Origin: Pseudomonas sp. 7SR1
GTDB lineage: Bacteria > Pseudomonadota > Gammaproteobacteria > Pseudomonadales > Pseudomonadaceae
Length of the DNA stretch: 64,000 nt
Direction of reading: 5' to 3'
NCBI RefSeq assembly: GCF_900156465.1
Contig: NZ_LT707064.1
Coordinates: forward strand, 5,471,001-5,535,000
A program made the translations under genes and the position numbers. A model generated the notes under the pieces. It was given only the letters and a program-made list of their open reading frames with translations. It did no database searches and was not told the origin of the DNA. Shown here piece after piece: positions 38,495-47,261 of the stretch. The stretch's first letter is position 1. Each line of letters begins with the position of its first letter.

Positions 38495-39172
38495 TCAATG
38501 GGCCGCACCCAGGGCCTTGCTGGCCCGAGCCGCCGCTTGCTCCTGCCCTGCCCCGGCCAGCTCGTCGGCAGCCTTCAGCCAGCGCCGCGAGTCAACGTTG
38601 GCCGGCAGTTGCGTCGGTCGCTGGAGCAATACAGCCCAGCCACCGGCGTCCTTCAGGGCAGACTCGAACCCACTGAAACTCATCGACAGCCGGCGGTTCA
38701 TGCCCGAACGCAGCAAGACCGTCTGCTTCTGCCGGTTGTAGCCGGCAAGGATTGCGTACCGAGGCCCGGACCAGAATGCGGAGCCTTCGGTGTAACGCAG
38801 CAATACGGGGTTGCCCGCCGCAACCTGCTCCAGCAGTGCGTCCAGGCGACTGTCGAGCGGGTACACCACCAGCCCGTACTCACGCGCCAACGTCTGCATG
38901 TTCTGCTGCAGATGGGCTTCGCCGCCCGGCAAATGCAGCGGTTTCTCCAGCAGTCCTGGCGTGATCACCGTGCCTTGCAGGGTCAGCAGGGCCGCCAGGG
39001 ACTGCGGCGCGCCCAGGTAAAGCTCGCCGCGATAGAACGGCACGCTATTGAGCTCGACCCGTTCGGGCAGGCGCTGGATCTGGGGCGACACCCCACCGGC
39101 GCAACCCGCCAGGGCCACCAGACAGGCAACGGCAGATACCAATGATCGGATAGAGGGAATGACCGACGACAT
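38495..39172 (-). CDS. Lipoprotein with a C39-peptidase-like fold lacking catalytic residues
   Basis: 225 residues from MSSVIPSIRS; the lipobox VALAGC places the lipidated cysteine at 24. The rest resembles the C39-like papain fold of PA2778-type proteins: VPFYRGELYLGAPQSLAALL aligns with the usual VPF..Y.CGPA.LA..L block, but the cysteine is G54, and PRYAILAGYN aligns with WHYAVVVGYD, with R138 in place of the histidine. The C-terminal TPR repeats of relatives are also missing. It is probably a non-enzymatic relative, anchored in the envelope. Function unknown. Confidence 0.72.
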   Translation of the reverse strand: MSSVIPSIRSLVSAVACLVALAGCAGGVSPQIQRLPERVELNSVPFYRGELYLGAPQSLAALLTLQGTVITPGLLEKPLHLPGGEAHLQQNMQTLAREYGLVVYPLDSRLDALLEQVAAGNPVLLRYTEGSAFWSGPRYAILAGYNRQKQTVLLRSGMNRRLSMSFSGFESALKDAGGWAVLLQRPTQLPANVDSRRWLKAADELAGAGQEQAAARASKALGAAH

Positions 39173-39394
39173 GATGACTCTCTTGTTCAGGCACCCGGCA
39201 TCCGGGCCAGGCTTGGGGCGTCGATCATAAGATGCCCGCGCCTCCCTGGTATAGCCTTTAACCGCAGTCTGGTCGCCGCAATAGAACGATCCGGTCCGAC
39301 GCCAAGGGATGCGTTCGACTGCTTGCAATACTTGAACAGCTAAACTGTCCATTGAACAGAGTGCGTTGCCCCGATCCGGGGTTGAGGAGGCCCT

Positions 39395-39556
39395 ATGAGC
39401 CTGACGACCACCATTGTGATGCTTGTATTCGGCTGGCTGAGCGTAGCGACGGCCATGCTGTGGGGGGTCCTGCGGATCACCCGCCGTCATCATCACGCAC
39501 CGCCACAAACGGAAAAAACCGCGAAACCCGCCAGGCGCCACGTCGCCGCACACTGA
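39395..39556 (+). CDS. 53-residue single-pass membrane protein
   Basis: The ORF MSLTTTIVMLVFGWLSVATA continues to AAH and a TGA at 39554-39556. GAGGAGG (39384-39390) sits four bases before the ATG, a near-perfect ribosome-binding site. Residues 5-26 are a membrane helix, followed by a basic, His-rich tail (RRHHH, KTAKPARRH). It is shorter than 60 codons. Small basic-tailed membrane proteins of this sort are seen in Pseudomonas without known function. Confidence 0.65.
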   Translation: MSLTTTIVMLVFGWLSVATAMLWGVLRITRRHHHAPPQTEKTAKPARRHVAAH

Positions 39557-39574
39557 CCGATCACTATCCAGCAT

Positions 39575-39606
39575 GAAAAAAACCGCCCGGGCATGGACCC
39601 GGGCGG
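39575..39606 (-). terminator. Terminator of the terC-type gene
   Basis: CCGCCCGGG (39583-39591) and CCCGGGCGG (39598-39606) form a 9-bp stem. On the minus strand it is followed by a run of seven T residues, 22 bp after the terC-type stop. Confidence 0.92.
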
Positions 39607-39627
39607 CTTGTTCATGACCTCGTGGAA

Positions 39628-40383
39628 TCAGGCGTTTTCGGCTTCGACCGAAGCCTTTTGCCGGGCACGGCGGGCCATCATGTTCAGCACTTCAATCGCA
39701 GCCGAGAACGCCATGGCCGCGTAGATGTAGCCCTTGGGCACGTGGGCCCCGAAGCCTTCGGCGATCAGCGTCATACCAATCATGATCAGGAAGCCCAGGG
39801 CCAGCATGACCACCGTCGGGTTGTCATTGATGAACTTGGCCAGCGGCTCCGCAGCCAGCAGCATCACCAGCACCGACACGACCACTGCAATGATCATGAT
39901 CGGCAAGTGCTCGGTCATGCCCACGGCCGTGATGATGCTGTCGATGGAAAACACCAGGTCCAGCATCAGGATCTGACCGATCGCGGCAGCAAATCCGAGG
40001 GTCACGCCAGAGGTGGCCGACTTGGGATCATCCGGCGCAGGGTCCATGCTGTGGTGAATCTCGGTGGTGGCTTTCCACAGCAGGAACAGACCGCCGGCAA
40101 TCAGGATCATGTCCTTCCAGGAGAAGGCCTGGCCAAGGATCTCGATGACCGGTTCCGTGAGCTGCACGATGAACGCGATGGTACTCAACAGACCCAGACG
40201 CAGGAGCAACGCCATGCCGATACCGATCCGCCGAGCCTTGGCGCGATGCTGTTCGGGCAGCTTGTTGGTCAGGATCGAAATGAAGATCAGGTTATCGATG
40301 CCCAGCACGATTTCCATGACGACCAGGGTCGCCAGGGCGATCCAGGCTGTAGGGCTGGCGACGAGTTGTAAAAGATAATCCAT
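39628..40383 (-). CDS. TerC family integral membrane protein
   Basis: 251 residues with about seven membrane helices. The acidic TM motifs [13 protein letters not shown] and [17 protein letters not shown] are the TerC metal-binding signatures. TerC/Alx-type proteins export Mn2+ and load metals onto exported proteins; some members give tellurite resistance. The gene is followed by its own terminator and preceded by a lipoprotein gene 27 bp away, probably in the same transcript. No manganese riboswitch (yybP-ykoY) was recognised upstream. Confidence 0.9.
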   Translation of the reverse strand: MDYLLQLVASPTAWIALATLVVMEIVLGIDNLIFISILTNKLPEQHRAKARRIGIGMALLLRLGLLSTIAFIVQLTEPVIEILGQAFSWKDMILIAGGLFLLWKATTEIHHSMDPAPDDPKSATSGVTLGFAAAIGQILMLDLVFSIDSIITAVGMTEHLPIMIIAVVVSVLVMLLAAEPLAKFINDNPTVVMLALGFLIMIGMTLIAEGFGAHVPKGYIYAAMAFSAAIEVLNMMARRARQKASVEAENA

Positions 40384-40410
40384 AGGTCAGTCCTGACTCG
40401 ATATGACGGG

Positions 40411-40686
40411 TTAGATGGCTTGGGTGGAAGATTTGGGTTCAGCTGCCGATTCGTCAGCCTCGTCCGCTGGTTCTTTCTTTGGACTGATCAGGCCGCCCGT
40501 GGCCTCGTTCAGCGCCTGCTCGGCGGCCTTGTGGGTGTCGTCGATGGCCTTTTTGGCGGTTTCCACTGCCTGTTCCTTCAACTGCTCGGCCAGGTGCTGG
40601 GCGCTTTTTTCGGCCTGCTCGCAGCCTGCCAGCGTAAGGGAAGACATCGCAAACAGGGCTACAAGCCCCAAGGATCTGAATGTCAT
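40411..40686 (-). CDS. Small helical lipoprotein, unknown
   Basis: 91 residues. The signal peptide ends in lipobox LTLAGC (cysteine 22), then a long amphipathic helix (residues 25-65, QLKEQAVETAKKAIDDTHKA) and an acidic tail. It is 27 bp ahead of the terC-type gene in the same direction, so co-transcription is likely. Envelope location predicted; function unknown. Confidence 0.75.
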   Translation of the reverse strand: MTFRSLGLVALFAMSSLTLAGCEQAEKSAQHLAEQLKEQAVETAKKAIDDTHKAAEQALNEATGGLISPKKEPADEADESAAEPKSSTQAI

Positions 40687-40821
40687 TGGATAAAGTGCCT
40701 CTCAGGGTAGAGGGAGCACGAAGATGCCCCACCGATGGAGCAGCATTCTAGAGAGACCGATAGTTCAGGGAAATTCGTATTTTTAGCGGTTATACTTCGG
40801 TTTTTCCGAATCGGTGCTTCC

Positions 40822-41721
40822 ATGCTCAATTACCGGCAACTGCATTACTTCTGGGTCGTGGCCAAGACAGGCAGCATCGTACGGGCCTGCGAACAACTGA
40901 ACCTGACTCCACAGACCATCAGCGGGCAGATCTCCCTGTTCGAGCAGACGTACCACATCAAGCTGTTTCGCCGCGTAGGACGTCAGCTGGAACTGACACA
41001 AGCCGGTCGCCAGGCTCTGCCCTATGCCGAACAGATGTTCCAGTTGGGAGGCGAGCTGGAGCTCATGCTGCGGGCCCAGCCCAACGAACAACAGGCGCTG
41101 TTCCGGGTCGGGGTGGCGGATGTGGTGCCCAAGTCCATTGTCTATCGGCTGTTGGCACCGACCATGGAGTTGAGCGTGCCCCTGCGCATCACTTGTCGCG
41201 AAGACAAACTCGAACGGTTGCTGGCGGACCTGGCGATCCAGCGTCTGGACATGGTGATTTCCGACAGCCCGATGCCGACCCACCTGGACATCAAGGGTTA
41301 CAGTCAGAAACTGGGGGAATGCGGCATCAGCTTCTTTGCCACCACCGCCCTGGCCGAACAGTACGGGCAGGACTTCCCTCGCGGCCTGCAAGACGCCCCC
41401 TTGCTGATTCCCGGTCCGGAAACCGTGGTGCGCAGCCGCCTGCAACGCTGGTTCGCCGAGCAGCAGATCCAGCCACGTATCGTCGGCGAATTCGACGACA
41501 GCGCGCTGATGCAAGCCTTCGGTCAGTCAGGCAGCGGGATCTTCATCGGCCCGAGCGTGATCGCCGAAGAGGTGATACGCCAGTACGGCGTGCGGGAGAT
41601 CGGCCGGACCGATGCCGTGAGTGAATCGTTCTATGCCATTTCCGTGGAACGCAAGGTCAGTCATCCGGGCATTGTCGCAATTGCCGAAGGGGCTCGGCGC
41701 GAACTGTTTGGCCCTGACTGA
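40822..41721 (+). CDS. nhaR: LysR-type transcriptional activator NhaR
   Basis: 299 residues from MLNYRQLHYF. The N-terminal HTH (residues 5-62, TGSIVRACEQLNLTPQTISGQ) and the co-inducer domain with GVADVVPKSIV, MVISDSPMP and GEFDDSALMQAFG follow E. coli NhaR closely. NhaR senses Na+ and activates antiporter and stress genes. No nhaA is adjacent; the target is elsewhere. The 3' end overlaps the convergent MFS gene by 65 bp. Confidence 0.88.
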   Translation: MLNYRQLHYFWVVAKTGSIVRACEQLNLTPQTISGQISLFEQTYHIKLFRRVGRQLELTQAGRQALPYAEQMFQLGGELELMLRAQPNEQQALFRVGVADVVPKSIVYRLLAPTMELSVPLRITCREDKLERLLADLAIQRLDMVISDSPMPTHLDIKGYSQKLGECGISFFATTALAEQYGQDFPRGLQDAPLLIPGPETVVRSRLQRWFAEQQIQPRIVGEFDDSALMQAFGQSGSGIFIGPSVIAEEVIRQYGVREIGRTDAVSESFYAISVERKVSHPGIVAIAEGARRELFGPD

Positions 41722-42850
41722 ACGTCATCAGCAACAAGGCCAGCAGGATCGAGACCAGTATGAACCCGGCCGCCGCGAACCCGACACTGCCCAGGCCCAA
41801 GGTATCGATGACGCGTCCACCCACCATCGCCCCCAGGCCGATCCCCAGGTTGGCACCGGCAATGTTCAGCGACGCGGCAAAGGCCGGCGCCTGGGGGGCG
41901 GCCTTCATCAGACGCACATGACTGACCAGGAACAGGGCGGCCTGGGTCACGCCCCAGATGCCCATCGCCGCCGCCAGCCCCAGGGTGGAATGAATGCTCG
42001 GCACCAATGCCACCATGCCGCCGATCATGAACAGACAGAAGACCATCGAGGCGATCAGCGGATGCCGGTCCACCGCGCGGCCTCCCAGGGAGTTGCCCAA
42101 CAGCCCCACGGCCCCGAAGCCCATCAGGCACCAACCCACCAGCGTGCCGTCGAAACCGGCGAGACGTTCGAGAATGTCGGCCAGGTAGGTATAGGCCGTG
42201 AACATGCCGCTGAACACCAGGATCGACAGCAGGACATGCCCCTGCATCAACGGGCTGCGCAGGATCTTGAACTGCGAGCGGAAGCTCACCTGATGCAGGT
42301 GCAGGCTGGTTTTCGGCAGATAGACGAACAGCAGCAACGCCTTGGCAAAGGCGATGACCGCCAGGATCGCGAAAGCACTGCGCCAGCCGAACATGTCGGA
42401 AATCAGTGTGCCCACTGGAATCCCGAATACCGTGGCGCAGACGATGCCGAATCCGATCCGGGCTATGGCGCGCCCGGCATGTTGCGGCCCGACGATATCC
42501 ACGGCCGTTTCGCTGGCCAGTGCCCAGAACACCGGCAAGCCCAGGGCCGGGACCAGCCGGGCGATCGCCATGACCCAGATATCGGGGGCAACGGCCGCCA
42601 GTGTGTTGGCCAGTCCGAACATCAGCAGTACGCTAATGAACAGCTTGCGCCGTTCGAAACGGGCGAACCAGGCAGTCAGGAACGGCCCGAACGCCGCCAC
42701 CGTAAATGCGAAGAGCGTCACCAGCAGCCCGGCCTGGGGAATGCTGACATGCAGGTCGCGGGCAATGGACGGCAGGAGGCCGACAATGATGAACTCCGTG
42801 GTCAGCACGGTGAAACCGGCGGCCGACAACAGGAAAATGGGTAACAGCAT
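41657..42850 (-). CDS. MFS transporter (sugar/drug efflux type)
   Basis: 397 residues from MLLPIFLL, which has GGAG about eight bases upstream; an ATG five codons earlier is the alternative. Twelve membrane helices are visible. The A-motif-like loop after TM2 is GPFLTAWFARFERRKLF and helices 5 and 9 show GIPVGTLI and GIWGVTQ. It belongs with the DHA1/AraJ-like exporters; the substrate is unknown. Its last 65 bases overlap the end of nhaR on the opposite strand. Confidence 0.85.
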   Translation of the reverse strand: MLLPIFLLSAAGFTVLTTEFIIVGLLPSIARDLHVSIPQAGLLVTLFAFTVAAFGPFLTAWFARFERRKLFISVLLMFGLANTLAAVAPDIWVMAIARLVPALGLPVFWALASETAVDIVGPQHAGRAIARIGFGIVCATVFGIPVGTLISDMFGWRSAFAILAVIAFAKALLLFVYLPKTSLHLHQVSFRSQFKILRSPLMQGHVLLSILVFSGMFTAYTYLADILERLAGFDGTLVGWCLMGFGAVGLLGNSLGGRAVDRHPLIASMVFCLFMIGGMVALVPSIHSTLGLAAAMGIWGVTQAALFLVSHVRLMKAAPQAPAFAASLNIAGANLGIGLGAMVGGRVIDTLGLGSVGFAAAGFILVSILLALLLMTFSQGQTVRAEPLRQLRQCPDD

Positions 42851-42971
42851 GCATAACTCCAGCAAAACGACGACACCAGCGTTGGCCCAGGGGCCCGCTG
42901 GCGGAATAGAAAGATGAGAAGCCCAAAGCCTAACAGAATGTCCGCGACAGACAAATTCACTTGAACACCGG

Positions 42972-42986
42972 GTGACGGATCGTCAC
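42972..42986. promoter_or_regulatory. Palindrome between the MFS exporter and sstT
   Basis: GTGACG-GAT-CGTCAC is a perfect 6+3+6 inverted repeat in the divergent spacer. It could be an operator for either gene; the regulator is unknown. Confidence 0.35.
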
Positions 42987-43130
42987 AGGTCCGTCAGATT
43001 TCTTCCCGGGCTGTGCTAAAGTCCGCGCCCTCAAATACGTAACACTCTTCCGGCTCCGCTCATGTGGCCTGCCCGCCTGTTGCCCTGATCGTCGCCCGTT
43101 GCTCACAAAAAAAATATCTGGATGGTCGTC

Positions 43131-44363
43131 ATGACTGCTTTATCCCCTTCCCTGTTGCAACGCTTCAAACGCACCGGCCTGGTGACGCAAATCGTCATCG
43201 GCCTGATCCTGGGTATCGCCCTGGCCTGGCTGGCGCCGGACGTGGCGAAGTCCACTGCCTTCATCGGCAAGGTCTTCGTGTCCGCGCTCAAGGCCGTGGC
43301 GCCAATCCTGGTGTTCGTGCTGGTCATGGCCTCGATCGCCAACCACAAGCACGGCCAGGAAACCCATATCCGGCCGATCCTGTTCCTGTACCTGCTGGGC
43401 ACCTTCGCCGCGGCCGTGGTCGCGGTGGTAGCCAGTACGCTGTTTCCGTCCAGCCTGGTACTGTCCACCCAGGACGTCGCCGTTACCGCTCCCGGTGGTA
43501 TCAGCGAAGTGCTGCAGAGCCTGCTGCTCAGCGTGGTGGACAACCCTGTCCGGGCGCTGATGGACGGCAACTTCATCGGCATCCTGGCCTGGGCCATCGG
43601 CATGGGGATCGCCATCCGTCATGCCGGCCAGACCACCCGCACCGTACTGGAGGACCTCTCCAACGGCGTCACGGTGATCGTACGCCTAGTGATCAGCTTC
43701 GCGCCGCTGGGGATTTTCGGCCTGGTCGCCTCGACCCTGGCGACCTCCGGCTTCAGCGCCCTGCTCGGCTATCTCCATCTGCTGACGGTCCTCATCGGCT
43801 GCATGCTGTTCGTCGCGCTGGTGGTCAACCCGCTCATCGTGTTCTGGAAACTGCGTCGCAACCCCTACCCGCTGGTGTTCACCTGCCTGCGCGAGAGTGG
43901 CATCACCGCATTCTTCACCCGCAGCTCGGCGGCAAACATCCCGGTCAACCTGGAACTGAGCAAGCGCCTGGGCCTGCACGAGGACACCTACTCGGTATCG
44001 ATTCCCCTGGGTGCAACCATCAACATGGCGGGCGCCGCCATCACCATCACCGTGCTGACCCTGGCGGCCGTACACACCCTGGGCATCGTAGTGGACGTGC
44101 CGACCGCCGTGCTGCTGAGCGTGGTGGCGGCCATCTGCGCCTGCGGTGCGTCCGGCGTGGCCGGCGGATCGCTGTTGCTGATTCCCCTGGCATGCAGCCT
44201 GTTCGGCATTCCCAGCGAAATCGCCATGCAGGTCGTGGCCGTCGGTTTCATCATCGGCGTCCTGCAGGATTCGGCGGAAACCGCATTGAACTCGTCTACG
44301 GATGTGCTGTTCACGGCGGCGGCTTGCCTGGGTGAAGAAAAGAAGCTCGCACGCACGGCCTGA
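43131..44363 (+). CDS. sstT: Serine/threonine:Na+ symporter SstT
   Basis: 410 residues from [10 protein letters not shown] (an ATG three codons upstream is possible). Eight helices and two hairpin loops of the dicarboxylate/amino acid:cation symporter fold are present. The serine-rich HP1 loop is [16 protein letters not shown], the TM7 motif is [14 protein letters not shown], and the HP2/TM8 region is [15 protein letters not shown]. It imports serine and threonine with Na+. It stands alone; a palindrome GTGACG-GAT-CGTCAC (42972-42986) lies in its 280-bp upstream region. Confidence 0.93.
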   Translation: MTALSPSLLQRFKRTGLVTQIVIGLILGIALAWLAPDVAKSTAFIGKVFVSALKAVAPILVFVLVMASIANHKHGQETHIRPILFLYLLGTFAAAVVAVVASTLFPSSLVLSTQDVAVTAPGGISEVLQSLLLSVVDNPVRALMDGNFIGILAWAIGMGIAIRHAGQTTRTVLEDLSNGVTVIVRLVISFAPLGIFGLVASTLATSGFSALLGYLHLLTVLIGCMLFVALVVNPLIVFWKLRRNPYPLVFTCLRESGITAFFTRSSAANIPVNLELSKRLGLHEDTYSVSIPLGATINMAGAAITITVLTLAAVHTLGIVVDVPTAVLLSVVAAICACGASGVAGGSLLLIPLACSLFGIPSEIAMQVVAVGFIIGVLQDSAETALNSSTDVLFTAAACLGEEKKLARTA

Positions 44364-44480
44364 TGCATTGGAAGAATCCCAGCCTGGGCCGTGGATGAAC
44401 CCGCCCCTTCGCGGGCATGGTCACGCCCATGAAGCTAGACAGGGCCCCCCAGGCCCGGCCCACACCCATCGAAAGTCATG

Positions 44481-44518
44481 AAAAAGCCCGGGACGGCCCA
44501 CACCGTCCCGGGCTTTTT
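44481..44518. terminator. Bidirectional terminator after sstT
   Basis: A 16-base arm (AAAAAGCCCGGGACGG, 44481-44496) pairs perfectly with 44503-44518 around a 6-nt loop, ending in TTTTT on both strands. It serves sstT (+) and the DUF1993 gene (-). Confidence 0.95.
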
Positions 44519-44531
44519 CATGCTGCCAGGC

Positions 44532-45041
44532 TTAGAACGCGCCCATGTAGTCGCGCTTGCCGATTTCCACACCGTTGTGACGCAGCAGTGCGTAAGTGGT
44601 GGTGACGTGGAAGAAGAACTGCGGCAGGCCGTAGGTCAGCAGGTAGTTCTGGCCGGTGAAGCGCTTTTCCTTCGGCGTACCCGGACGGGTGACGATCTCG
44701 ATATTTTCCTTGCCGTCGATCTGCTCGGGGCGGATGCCGTCGATGAAAGCCAGCACCTTGGCGATCAGGGCCTGCAGTTCGGCGAAGGTGGTTTCGCTGT
44801 CGTCATATTTCGGCACTTCGATTTCAGCCAGCCGCGCGGAGACGCCCTTGGCGAAATCCACCGCGATCTGCACCTGACGCACCAGCGGGAACATGTCCGG
44901 GTACAGCCGGGCCTGCAGGAATGCGTTCGGCTCGATGTTTTTCGCGCTGGCATGGGCTTCGGCCTTGCTCAGGACGTCACTCATGGCGTTGAGCATCTGC
45001 TTGAAAACCGGGATGGAAGCGGCGTACAGGGAAATAGTCAT
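44532..45041 (-). CDS. DUF1993 domain-containing protein
   Basis: 169 residues, full family length. It opens MTISLYAASIPVFKQMLNAM, a DinB-like four-helix bundle (LYPDMFPLVRQVQIA, YLLTYGLPQFFFHVTTTYALLRHNGV split here as FFFHVTTTYALLRHNG). DUF1993 proteins are cytoplasmic and related to DinB/YfiT-like putative metal-dependent hydrolases or thiol transferases. It has its own terminator. Function unknown. Confidence 0.88.
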   Translation of the reverse strand: MTISLYAASIPVFKQMLNAMSDVLSKAEAHASAKNIEPNAFLQARLYPDMFPLVRQVQIAVDFAKGVSARLAEIEVPKYDDSETTFAELQALIAKVLAFIDGIRPEQIDGKENIEIVTRPGTPKEKRFTGQNYLLTYGLPQFFFHVTTTYALLRHNGVEIGKRDYMGAF

Positions 45042-45171
45042 GGGGATCTCATGCAGGTGATGGAAAAAAGAGTCTTATCAAGCGTCGGCGATTATAGACA
45101 CGCTGTCGCGCAGCTTGTCTTTTATTGCGCAAGGATTAGGCTAGGCGGCTTCACAGCATAGGGGACGCGCG

Positions 45172-45819
45172 ATGAGCATCGAAGAACAGGATCAGGCCGA
45201 AGCAGCACGGCTCAACAGCACGGAAATCCGCATCCTCGGGGCCCTGATCGAAAAGCAGGCCACCAATCCCGAAACCTACCCACTGACCCTCAACGCCCTG
45301 GTTTTGGCCTGCAACCAGAAAACCAGCCGCGAACCGGTGATGAACCTCACCCCAGGCCAGGTTGGCCAGAGCCTGCGGGCGCTGGAGGGCCAGGGTTTCA
45401 CCCGGCTCGTGATGGGCAGCCGCGCCGACCGTTGGGAACATCGGGTCGAAAAGGCCCTGGAGCTGGTGCCGGCCCAGGTGGTCCTGATGGGGTTGCTGTT
45501 CCTGCGCGGTCCGCAAACCGTCAACGAACTGTTGACCCGCAGCGGCCGGATGCACGATTTCGAAGACGCCGAACAAGTGCTGCATCAGCTGGAGCGCCTC
45601 ATCGCCCGCGGCCTGGCCCTGCTGGTGCCGCGCCAGGCCGGCCAGCGGGAAGATCGATACGTCCATGCCTTGGGCGATCCGGCGGACATCGAGGCGATTC
45701 TCGCCGCCCGCCAGCACCCGGTGGAGCGCGGGACGGGCAGCGGCGTGTCGCTGGAGCGCATCGAAGAGCTCGAAGCCCGCATCGCGGCGCTGGAAGAGCG
45801 GCTGGCCCGGCTGGAATAA
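45172..45819 (+). CDS. YceH family (DUF480) protein
   Basis: 215 residues with two winged-helix repeats: [20 protein letters not shown] and [16 protein letters not shown]-terminal coiled coil ([20 protein letters not shown]) ends the protein. The family is widespread in gammaproteobacteria; role unproven, DNA binding is suggested by the winged helices. The gene is followed by an AroE-like gene on the other strand after 17 bp. Confidence 0.9.
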   Translation: MSIEEQDQAEAARLNSTEIRILGALIEKQATNPETYPLTLNALVLACNQKTSREPVMNLTPGQVGQSLRALEGQGFTRLVMGSRADRWEHRVEKALELVPAQVVLMGLLFLRGPQTVNELLTRSGRMHDFEDAEQVLHQLERLIARGLALLVPRQAGQREDRYVHALGDPADIEAILAARQHPVERGTGSGVSLERIEELEARIAALEERLARLE

Positions 45820-45836
45820 CCAGGCAAGGCCCGCGT

Positions 45837-46658
45837 CTAGACCGCGCGGGCGAAGGCCACGGCTTTTTCGAACTGTTCCAGGCTCGGCCGTACACCGGTG
45901 TACAGCACGAACTGCTCCAGGGCCTGGATCGCAACCACTTCCAGCCCGGTGATGACGCGCTTGCCTTCGGTTCGAGCGCGCACGATCAACGGTGTTTCCG
46001 ATGGGATCGCCACCACATCGAACACCGTCTCGGCTGCCGCGATGGCGTCGGCCGAAAACGCCAGCTGATCGGCTTCCGGCCCGCCGCTCATGCCTATCGG
46101 CGTGACGTTGATCAGCATCTGCGGCCGCTGCTCGCCCAGCTCCGCTTGCCACTCGTAGCCCAGGGACGCGGCCAGCGCCCGGCCAGCGGTTTCATTGCGG
46201 GCAACGATCAGCCCCTTGCGGTAACCGCCATCGCGTAACGCGCTGGCCACGGCCTTGGCCATGCCGCCGCTGCCGCGCAGGGCAAAGGTCGATTCCTTGG
46301 GCACGGCATGGGTTTGCAGCAACTGGGCGACGGCGATGTAGTCGGTGTTGTAGGCCTTCAGGTGCCCATCGGTATTGACGATGGTATTGATGGACTGGAT
46401 CGCGGCGGCGGAAGCATCCAGCTCGTCGACCAGAGCGATGCAGGCCTCCTTGAAGGGCATCGACACCCCGCATCCCCGGATGCCCAGGGCGCGGATCCCA
46501 CGGACAGCACCTGGCAGGTCCTGGCTGCTGAAAGCCTTGTAGTAGAAATTCAGGCCCAACTGCTCATACAAATGATTATGAAAGCGCAGACCGAAGTTAC
46601 CGGGGCGCCCCGAGAGGGACATGCACAGCTGGGTGTTCTTGTCGTGATGAAATTGCAT
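45837..46658 (-). CDS. Shikimate 5-dehydrogenase-like protein (AroE/YdiB family)
   Basis: 273 residues. MSLSGRPGNFGLRFHNHLYE is the substrate-binding N-terminal block, VSMPFKEACI holds the catalytic lysine and YNTDY the catalytic aspartate. The NAD(P) fold has LRGSGGMAKAVA, which is looser than the GAGGA of true AroE. It is probably the AroE-like paralogue with quinate/shikimate or another hydroxyacid as substrate. It ends 17 bp from the convergent yceH-type gene. Confidence 0.82.
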   Translation of the reverse strand: MQFHHDKNTQLCMSLSGRPGNFGLRFHNHLYEQLGLNFYYKAFSSQDLPGAVRGIRALGIRGCGVSMPFKEACIALVDELDASAAAIQSINTIVNTDGHLKAYNTDYIAVAQLLQTHAVPKESTFALRGSGGMAKAVASALRDGGYRKGLIVARNETAGRALAASLGYEWQAELGEQRPQMLINVTPIGMSGGPEADQLAFSADAIAAAETVFDVVAIPSETPLIVRARTEGKRVITGLEVVAIQALEQFVLYTGVRPSLEQFEKAVAFARAV

Positions 46659-46834
46659 GCGTGTTCCTTGCGTTCACTTTCGGACAAACGGATGACCGTC
46701 TCGTTGGACCTTACACAATATTTACCCAACGGCGTTGCAGATCCTGGGAAAATCGTTGTCAGAGCAAGTATCCCGGCGACCCTCATCGGGTTTGTTCCAG
46801 ACCACAGCCGCCGGGGTTGAAACGAGGAACCGAC

Positions 46835-47185
46835 ATGAATCGAAAACTCCCCATCATCGCCCTGCTCGTGGGGGCACTCGCGGTCACCGGCCAGGCATCC
46901 GCCCATGGTCGCGGTGGTTGGGAGGGGCCCGCAGTGTTCGGCGCAATCGTCGGCTCGGCCATCGTCGGCTCGGCGCTCATCAACCGCGACCGTCCGGTGT
47001 ATGTGCAGCAGCCGGTCTATGTCCAGCCGCAGCCGGTCTACGTACAGCAGCCACCACCGGTCTATTACCAGCCACAGCCGGTGTATATAGAGCGGCCCAT
47101 CTATTATCGTCCGGCACCGGTGTATTACGGGCCACCACGGGGCTATTACTACGGCCCACCCCGGGGCCACTACGGTCGCTGGTAA
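46835..47185 (+). CDS. Secreted proline/tyrosine-rich repeat protein
   Basis: 116 residues. Signal peptide residues 1-23 (ALAVTGQASA, cleavage before HGRG). A glycine-rich hydrophobic stretch (VFGAIVGSAIVGSALI, 34-49) is followed by about nine PVY(V/Y)Q-type repeats and YYGPPRG tails. GAGGAA lies about eight bases before the ATG. Similar short Pro/Tyr proteins occur in Pseudomonas envelopes without known function. Confidence 0.75.
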   Translation: MNRKLPIIALLVGALAVTGQASAHGRGGWEGPAVFGAIVGSAIVGSALINRDRPVYVQQPVYVQPQPVYVQQPPPVYYQPQPVYIERPIYYRPAPVYYGPPRGYYYGPPRGHYGRW

Positions 47186-47200
47186 CCTGGACCCGGCATA

Positions 47201-47240
47201 AAAAAACAGCCTGTGACTGGCCAATCACAGGCTGTTTTTT
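47201..47240. terminator. Bidirectional terminator after the Pro/Tyr-rich gene
   Basis: AAAAAACAGCCTGTGA (47201-47216) pairs with 47225-47240, giving T-runs on both strands. It lies between the convergent repeat-protein and NCS2 permease genes. Confidence 0.95.
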
Positions 47241-47261
47241 CATGAGCGCTACATCACCCCG

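Noticed and set aside
39628..40383. A manganese riboswitch ahead of the TerC gene
   Set aside because: The upstream space is 27 bp to a lipoprotein gene, and the yybP-ykoY fold could not be seen.
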